The position numbers were made by a program, and so were the translations under genes. This document shows positions 13,258 through 17,134 of a stretch of DNA of 17,134 bases, in pieces. Origin of the DNA: Pseudomonadota bacterium (GTDB lineage: Bacteria; Pseudomonadota; Gammaproteobacteria; Xanthomonadales; Xanthomonadaceae). The number at the start of each line of letters is the position of its first letter. Position 1 is the stretch's first letter. The notes under the pieces were generated by a model that worked only from the letters and a program-made list of their open reading frames with translations, was not told where the DNA came from and searched no databases. The stretch is taken from NCBI GenBank assembly GCA_023444765.1, contig JAEXLY010000022.1, positions 1 to 17,134 of the forward strand, read 5' to 3'.

Positions 13258-14475
13258 ATGACCGACCTGCAGATCCACGACGTGCTGATCATCGGCGGCG
13301 GCCTGGTCGGCGCCAGCCTGGCGCTGGCGCTCGATCGCGCGGGCGTATCCGCCGCGCTGGTCGAGGCGACGCCGGCAGGCGCGATGCCGCAGGTGTTCGA
13401 CCAGCGCAACCTCAGTTTCGCCGAGGCCACCGTCAACGCCCTGGGCGCGCTGGGCGTGATGGCGCGCCTGCAGCGTCCCTCCGGCGCGATCCGCCGCATC
13501 CACATCAGCCGCGAGGGCGACTTCGGCCAGGCACTGCTGGAGGCCCGCGACTTCGGGCGCGAGGCGTTCGGCCAGGTGGTGGTGGCGCGCGACCTTGGCG
13601 ACGCGCTCGAGGCACGCCTGGACGAGGCATCGCGGATCACGCGCCTGCGCCCCGCGCGCTTCTTGGGGTTCGACGAGGTGCAGGGCGACGGATTGCGGCA
13701 CGTGCGCGTGGCCGGGGCAGAGGGTGAACGCGTGCTGCGCGCGCGCCTGGTGGTGGCGGCCGACGGGGCCGGCAGCCAGGTGCGCCAGGCCGCGGGCATC
13801 GAGGCGGCGACGCACGACTACGGGCAGCGCCTGTTCGTCGCGCGCCTGCGTCCGCAGCGGGCGCCGGACGGCACCGCCTACGAGCGGTTGCGCGACGCCG
13901 GTCCGACCGCGCTCCTGCCGCGAGGCGACGGTTGCTACGGCGTCGTCCATGGCGTGGCGACGGGCGAGGCGCAGGCGGTCGCCGCACTGGACGGCCCCGG
14001 CTTCCTCGCGCGCGCGCAGCACGCGTTCGGCTGGCGCGCGGGGCGCTTCCTGGAAGTCGGCGAGCGCAGCGTGTATCCGGCCCAGCGCGCGGTCGCCGGG
14101 CACACGACGGGACGCCGCCTGGTGCTGGTGGGCAATGCGGCGCAGGCGCTGCACCCGATCGGCGCGCAGGGTTTCAACCTGGGGTTGCGCGACGCGCTGA
14201 CGCTGGCCGAACTGCTGCCAGGCGCGGAGGATCCCGGCGCCGATGCGCTGCTTGCCGAATATGTCCGCCGCCGCCAGGAAGACCGCCGCCGGACGCTCGC
14301 ATTTTCCGACGGACTGGCCCGCATCACGGCCAGCCCGGCGCCGCTGCTGCGTCCGCTGCGCAGCCTGGGGCTGAGCGCCATCGGCGCGGTGCCCGCGCTG
14401 CAGTCGCTGCTCGCAGGTGGAGCGATGGGCTATCGCGGCGATGTCCCGGCGCTGTGTCGCGGGGGCGCGGCATGA
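13258..14475 (+). CDS. ubiH: Ubiquinone-biosynthesis FAD monooxygenase, UbiH type
   Basis: UbiH hydroxylates the ring of octaprenyl phenol intermediates in ubiquinone synthesis, within a membrane-associated Ubi complex. The 405-residue product has the three flavoprotein hydroxylase motifs: GGGLVGASLALAL at 13-25 (dinucleotide binding), RLVVAADGAGSQVR at 163-176 (DG motif) and LVLVGNAAQALHPIGAQGFNLGLRDA at 288-313 (FAD ribityl binding). GNAAQ rather than GDAAH in the last motif, together with FGQVVVARDLGDAL, FGWRAGRFLEVGERSVYPAQRA and IHISREGDFG, match E. coli UbiH more closely than UbiI or UbiF. No Shine-Dalgarno sequence precedes the ATG, consistent with a leaderless message. It overlaps the next hydroxylase gene by ATGA. 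Confidence 0.9.
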   Translation: MTDLQIHDVLIIGGGLVGASLALALDRAGVSAALVEATPAGAMPQVFDQRNLSFAEATVNALGALGVMARLQRPSGAIRRIHISREGDFGQALLEARDFGREAFGQVVVARDLGDALEARLDEASRITRLRPARFLGFDEVQGDGLRHVRVAGAEGERVLRARLVVAADGAGSQVRQAAGIEAATHDYGQRLFVARLRPQRAPDGTAYERLRDAGPTALLPRGDGCYGVVHGVATGEAQAVAALDGPGFLARAQHAFGWRAGRFLEVGERSVYPAQRAVAGHTTGRRLVLVGNAAQALHPIGAQGFNLGLRDALTLAELLPGAEDPGADALLAEYVRRRQEDRRRTLAFSDGLARITASPAPLLRPLRSLGLSAIGAVPALQSLLAGGAMGYRGDVPALCRGGAA

Positions 14476-15650
14476 GCCGGCGCGATCCGCACGACGTGGT
14501 GGTGGTGGGCGGCGGCGTGGTCGGCGCTGCCTGCGCGCTGGCCCTGGCGCAGGAAGGGCTCGACACCTGCCTGGTCGAAGCCAGGCGCCCGCCGGCCTGG
14601 TCGCGGGAAAAGCCCGATCTGCGGGTCTATGCCATCGCACCCGACAATGCGGCGCTGCTCGAGGCGGTCGGCGCCTGGCCGGTCGTCCGCCGGGCGCGCG
14701 CGCATCCATATCGCCGCATGCACGTCTGGGACGCCGCCGGCGGCCGCCCGCTCGTGTTCGACGCCGACGCCCTGGCGAGGCCGGAGCTGGGCTGGATCGT
14801 CGAGAACGGCCTGCTCGTGGATGCGTTGTGGCAACAGCTGGAGCAGGCCGGGGTGCGCCTGCGCTGCCCGGCTGCGGTGGACGCGCTGGAGGAGGACGCC
14901 GATGGTGCGCGTCTGCGGCTGGACGACGGCAGCCGGGTGGCTGCGCGCATCGCGATCGCAGCGGACGGCGCCGGTTCGCGGCTGCGCTCGCTCGCCGGCA
15001 TCGAAGTGGACGCGCGCGACTATGCGCAGCAGGGCGTCGTGGCATACGTGCGCACCGCGCGGCCACATGAGGACACCGCGTGGCAGCGCTTCCTGCCGAC
15101 CGGCCCGCTGGCGCTGCTGCCGTGCGCCGATGGCACCTGCTCCATCGTCTGGACCCTGCCGCAGGACGAGGCGACGCGCGTGCTGGCGCTGGACGAGCAG
15201 GCCTTCGGCCGCGAACTCACCGCTGCCTTCGAGGCGCGCCTCGGGGATATCGTGCCTGTCGGCCGACGCGTGGGTTTCCCGCTGCGGCGTCAGCTCGCGG
15301 TGGCCCAGCAGCGTGGCCGCGTGCTGGTGATCGGCGACGCCGCGCATGCCGTGCATCCGCTCGCCGGGCAGGGCGTCAACCTGGGCTTGCGTGATGTGGC
15401 TGCACTGCGCGCCTCGGTAGGCGATGCCCGGCGCCGCCAGGCCCGCTGGGACGCGCCGCAGCGCCTGGCCCGCTGGGCGCGCGGCAGGCGCAGCGACAAC
15501 ACGGTTGCCGCCTACGGGTTCGAGGGCATCAACCTGCTGTTTTCCAACGACGCCATCGCGCCCACGCTGTTGCGCGGGCACCTGCTCGGGGTCGCCGGGC
15601 GGCTGCCGCCGCTGCTGCAGCTGTTCTGGCGACGCGCCGCAGGCGTCTGA
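14472..15650 (+). CDS. Ubiquinone-biosynthesis FAD monooxygenase, UbiI/UbiF type
   Basis: This second hydroxylase of the UbiH/UbiF/VisC family has 392 residues: GGGVVGAACALAL at 13-25, IAIAADGAGSRLR at 160-172 and VIGDAAHAVHPLAGQGVNLGLRD at 286-308. The stretch LRVYAIAPDNAALLEAVGAW (50-69), HPYRRMHVWDA (78-88), LGWIVENGLLVDALW (106-120) and DTAWQRFLPTGPLALLP (201-217) resembles both UbiI (C5 hydroxylation) and UbiF (C6 hydroxylation), so I do not assign a symbol. Many xanthomonads are thought to use a Coq7-type C6 hydroxylase, which would favour UbiI, but that gene is not in the window. Its ATG overlaps the ubiH stop (ATGA), preceded by a G-rich GGGGGCGCGGC. It meets the DUF808 gene tail to tail with a 15-nt gap. 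Confidence 0.88.
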   Translation: MSRRDPHDVVVVGGGVVGAACALALAQEGLDTCLVEARRPPAWSREKPDLRVYAIAPDNAALLEAVGAWPVVRRARAHPYRRMHVWDAAGGRPLVFDADALARPELGWIVENGLLVDALWQQLEQAGVRLRCPAAVDALEEDADGARLRLDDGSRVAARIAIAADGAGSRLRSLAGIEVDARDYAQQGVVAYVRTARPHEDTAWQRFLPTGPLALLPCADGTCSIVWTLPQDEATRVLALDEQAFGRELTAAFEARLGDIVPVGRRVGFPLRRQLAVAQQRGRVLVIGDAAHAVHPLAGQGVNLGLRDVAALRASVGDARRRQARWDAPQRLARWARGRRSDNTVAAYGFEGINLLFSNDAIAPTLLRGHLLGVAGRLPPLLQLFWRRAAGV

Positions 15651-15678
15651 TCCATCGCCGGAAGGTCAGTGCGGCGCG
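15633..15678. terminator. Inverted repeat across the ubiI/F-DUF808 convergent junction
   Basis: CGCGCCGCA (15633-15641) and TGCGGCGCG (15670-15678) are perfect 9-bp inverted arms with 28 nt between them. They lie inside the last codons of the two convergent genes. GGCG (15642-15645) and CGCC (15656-15659) can extend the stem inward. No T tract follows on either strand, so it may be a factor-dependent terminator or an mRNA 3'-end stabiliser. Confidence 0.35.
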
Positions 15679-16607
15679 CTGGCCGGCGTACCGCGCAGGC
15701 GCTGGGCCAGGGTCACGATGCCCACGACGATGGCCCCGGCGACGATGCCGACCGCGGCGTTGATCAGCATCGGGGTCAGCGCGCCGAGTACCGCGCCCAG
15801 CCCCGGCACCTGCGTGGCTTCGACCGCGGCGTCCCCGATCCATTCGCTGATCGCATGGAAGCCGTGGGTGAGGATGCCGCCGCCCACCAGGAACATGGCC
15901 GCGGTGCCGGCCACCGCGAGGCCCTTCATCAGCCAGGGCGCCATGCGCAGGATGCCGGTGCCCACCGCGCGGGCGAACCCGCTGATGCCCCGGCTGAGAT
16001 AGAGACCGAAATCGTCGAGCTTGACGATGCCCGCGACCAGCCCGTATACGCCCACCGTCATCAGCGCCGCGATGCCGATCAGGACGCCGAGCTGTACGCT
16101 GAACGGCTTGTCGGTGACGGTGCCGAGCGAGATGACGATGATCTCGGCAGACAGGATGAAATCGGTACGGACCGCGCCCTTGATCTTGTCCTTCTCGCGC
16201 TCGACCAGTTCTGCGTCGGGTGCGGCCAGCGCCGCGGCGTGCTGCAGGTGGTGCGCCTGTTGCTCGGCACGGCCGTGCAGGAACTTGTGCAGCAGTTTCT
16301 CCGCGCCCTCGTAGCACAGGAAGAGGCCGCCCGCCATGAGTAGCGGCGTGACCAGCCATGGCAGGAACGCGCTGATCGCCAGCGCCGCCGGCACCAGGAT
16401 GAGCTTGTTGCGGACCGAACCCTTCGCCACCGCCCAGACCACGGGAAGTTCGCGGTCCGCGCGCACGCCGCGCACCTGCTCGGCATTGAGCGCCAGGTCA
16501 TCGCCCAGCACGCCGGCCGTCTTCTTCGCCGCCACCTTGGTCATGACCGACACGTCGTCGAGGATCGTGGCGATGTCGTCGAGCAGGACGAGCAGGCTGG
16601 AAGCCAT
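15666..16607 (-). CDS. DUF808 (YedI-like) inner-membrane protein
   Basis: The 313-residue protein belongs to the DUF808/YedI family of uncharacterised inner-membrane proteins. The N-terminus MASSLLVLLDDIATILDDVSVMTKVAAKKTAG, then LGDDLALNAEQVRGV and RELPVVWAVAKGSVRNK, are family hallmarks. The middle includes LFLCYEGAEKLLHK with a charged cytoplasmic segment and KIKGAVRTDFILSAEIIVISLG. Later hydrophobic segments lie around residues 165-190, 220-250 and 275-300, with GGGILTHGF between them. Function is unknown; no catalytic motif is evident. The ATG at 16607 is clear from the conserved N-terminus, although no ribosome site precedes it. It is separated from the upstream EF-hand gene by 148 nt with several dyads and a candidate promoter. 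Confidence 0.92.
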   Translation of the reverse strand: MASSLLVLLDDIATILDDVSVMTKVAAKKTAGVLGDDLALNAEQVRGVRADRELPVVWAVAKGSVRNKLILVPAALAISAFLPWLVTPLLMAGGLFLCYEGAEKLLHKFLHGRAEQQAHHLQHAAALAAPDAELVEREKDKIKGAVRTDFILSAEIIVISLGTVTDKPFSVQLGVLIGIAALMTVGVYGLVAGIVKLDDFGLYLSRGISGFARAVGTGILRMAPWLMKGLAVAGTAAMFLVGGGILTHGFHAISEWIGDAAVEATQVPGLGAVLGALTPMLINAAVGIVAGAIVVGIVTLAQRLRGTPASAPH

Positions 16608-16635
16608 GTGAGGGGCCGGTAGCGGAAAGGAGGCG

Positions 16636-16641
16636 ATTGTA
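16636..16641 (-). promoter_or_regulatory. Candidate -10 for the DUF808 gene
   Basis: TACAAT on the minus strand, the only AT-rich hexamer in the gap, would start transcription around 16629, about 22 nt before the DUF808 ATG. No TTGACA-like -35 is present; instead a perfect dyad (16650-16665) lies where the -35 would be. Confidence 0.4.
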
Positions 16642-16649
16642 GGGGCATG

Positions 16650-16710
16650 CCGGGCGCTTGCCCGGTGACGGCGGCGCGTCCACGAGGCGCCGCCACCGGT
16701 GACGGCGGCG
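16650..16710. repeat. Cluster of dyads and a 15-bp direct repeat ahead of the DUF808 gene
   Basis: CCGGGC (16650-16655) and GCCCGG (16660-16665) form a 6-bp hairpin with a 4-nt loop. CCGGTGACGGCGGCG occurs twice, at 16662-16676 and 16696-16710. GGCGGCGC (16670-16677) pairs with GCGCCGCC (16687-16694), and CCGGT (16662-16666) pairs with ACCGG (16695-16699), giving an 8+5 bp stem with a 3-nt bulge and 9-nt loop. The block lies directly upstream of the candidate -10 of the DUF808 gene and could be an operator or an upstream gene's 3' structure. Confidence 0.6.
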
Positions 16711-16735
16711 GCACCCATGGGCGGCGGGCACGCCG

Positions 16736-16758
16736 TGACGCGACCTGACGTCGTGTCA
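16736..16758 (-). terminator. Stem-loop at the end of the EF-hand gene
   Basis: TGACGCGAC (16736-16744) pairs with GTCGTGTCA (16750-16758) through 9 bp including one G-U/A-C type position, with a 5-nt loop (CTGAC). The minus-strand arm begins with the TGA stop of the EF-hand gene. No U tract follows, so termination strength is uncertain. Confidence 0.4.
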
Positions 16759-17134
16759 GCGGACCCTGGCGGTGTATTCGTCGCGGTCGATACGGCCGTC
16801 GCCGCTGCTGTCGACGCCATCGAAGCTGTTGGCGAGCGCCGGTTCCGCGGCGGCCTCCGCGCGCGACACCGCACCGTCGCCGTCCACGTCGAGCTGGTTG
16901 AAGGCGCGGCTGGCGGCCACCATCGCCGGCCTGGAGACATGCGACCTCACCGTGACCTGCGGTTCGGGCCGGGCAAGGCCGACCGGAGGCGTCGGTGCCG
17001 CCGGCGGCGCGTTCGCGGCCTCGATGGCGGCGCGTGCCGACACCACGGCTTCCGCGGCTGCCTGGCGGGCGGCGTCGCTCGCGACGGCCGCGTGGCGTTC
17101 TCCAACGCGTGCATCGACCACCGCGCCCAGCGGC
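16756..17134 (-). CDS. EF-hand domain protein, 5' end outside the window
   Basis: The reading frame is open to the right edge, so the N-terminus is missing; at least 125 codons are visible. The visible part begins with an Ala-rich, probably helical segment (GERHAAVASDAARQAAAEAVVS), then a Pro-rich linker, and ends with two EF-hand calcium-binding loops: DVDGDGAVSRAE and DSSGDGRIDRDE, each with Asp/Ser/Gly at the metal positions and Glu at position 12. The loops are preceded by AFNQL and SFDGV as expected for the E helix. Paired EF-hands of this kind are common in xanthomonad exported or periplasmic proteins, but no signal peptide can be judged here. A GTG at 17121 is possible but unsupported. 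A hairpin overlaps its stop. Confidence 0.82.
   Translation of the reverse strand, partial: PLGAVVDARVGERHAAVASDAARQAAAEAVVSARAAIEAANAPPAAPTPPVGLARPEPQVTVRSHVSRPAMVAASRAFNQLDVDGDGAVSRAEAAAEPALANSFDGVDSSGDGRIDRDEYTARVR

Noticed and set aside
13159..15066. N-terminal part of the 834-codon minus-strand frame ending in the DUF6580 gene
   Set aside because: It runs antisense through both ubi genes; only the last 198 codons are membrane-protein-like and plausible.
1..17134. Mobile element, CRISPR array, tRNA or rRNA gene
   Set aside because: I saw no transposase, integrase, terminal repeats, regularly spaced repeats or cloverleaf/rRNA-like sequence on either strand by eye.

Overview
The window is a GC-rich, densely packed stretch of chromosome. 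Gene content and protein sequences point to a gammaproteobacterium of the Xanthomonadaceae/Lysobacteraceae (Lysobacter/Luteimonas/Xanthomonas-like). The reasons are the Gram-negative envelope genes (lptD, surA, lgt, Gram-negative type dgkA), paired ubiquinone hydroxylases, and the gamma-proteobacterial order lptD-surA-pdxA-rsmA-apaG-apaH. Genus assignment is inference. Nothing looks mobile: I see no insertion sequence, phage gene, tRNA, rRNA or CRISPR.

Layout. (1) 236-3720, plus strand: dgkA, a TerC/UPF0053 membrane protein, then lgt-thyA-folA joined by 4-nt stop/start overlaps. (2) 3746-13158, minus strand, convergent with folA: a long cluster read from right to left as DUF6580 membrane protein, cobalamin adenosyltransferase, histone-deacetylase-family protein, lptD, surA, pdxA, csaA-like, rsmA, apaG, apaH. 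The lptD-to-apaH part is the classical outer-membrane biogenesis / pyridoxal phosphate / ribosome maturation / Ap4A operon, with csaA inserted between pdxA and rsmA. The three genes in front are not part of the Escherichia coli arrangement. (3) 13258-15650, plus strand, divergent: two flavin monooxygenases of ubiquinone synthesis, overlapping by 4 nt. (4) 15666-17134, minus strand: a DUF808 membrane protein and a two-EF-hand protein cut by the window edge.

How the genes fit together. lptD and surA are a client/chaperone pair (SurA helps fold LptD, which inserts lipopolysaccharide). lgt starts lipoprotein maturation and dgkA recycles diacylglycerol left by envelope synthesis. thyA and folA form the dTMP/folate cycle (ThyA makes dihydrofolate, DHFR reduces it). 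The adenosyltransferase next to a small polytopic DUF6580 protein suggests a possible corrinoid uptake/activation pair. The ubi pair serves the quinone pool.

I found no clearly new multi-gene system. The points most worth a second look are: mirrored divergent promoters at 13183-13256 that share a -10 plus GCCGGCG block and would make ubiH nearly leaderless; the DUF6580-adenosyltransferase pair; the histone-deacetylase gene coupled to lptD; csaA inside the pdxA-rsmA interval; a shared hairpin built on the folA and apaH stop codons; and a cluster of dyads and a 15-bp direct repeat ahead of the DUF808 gene.
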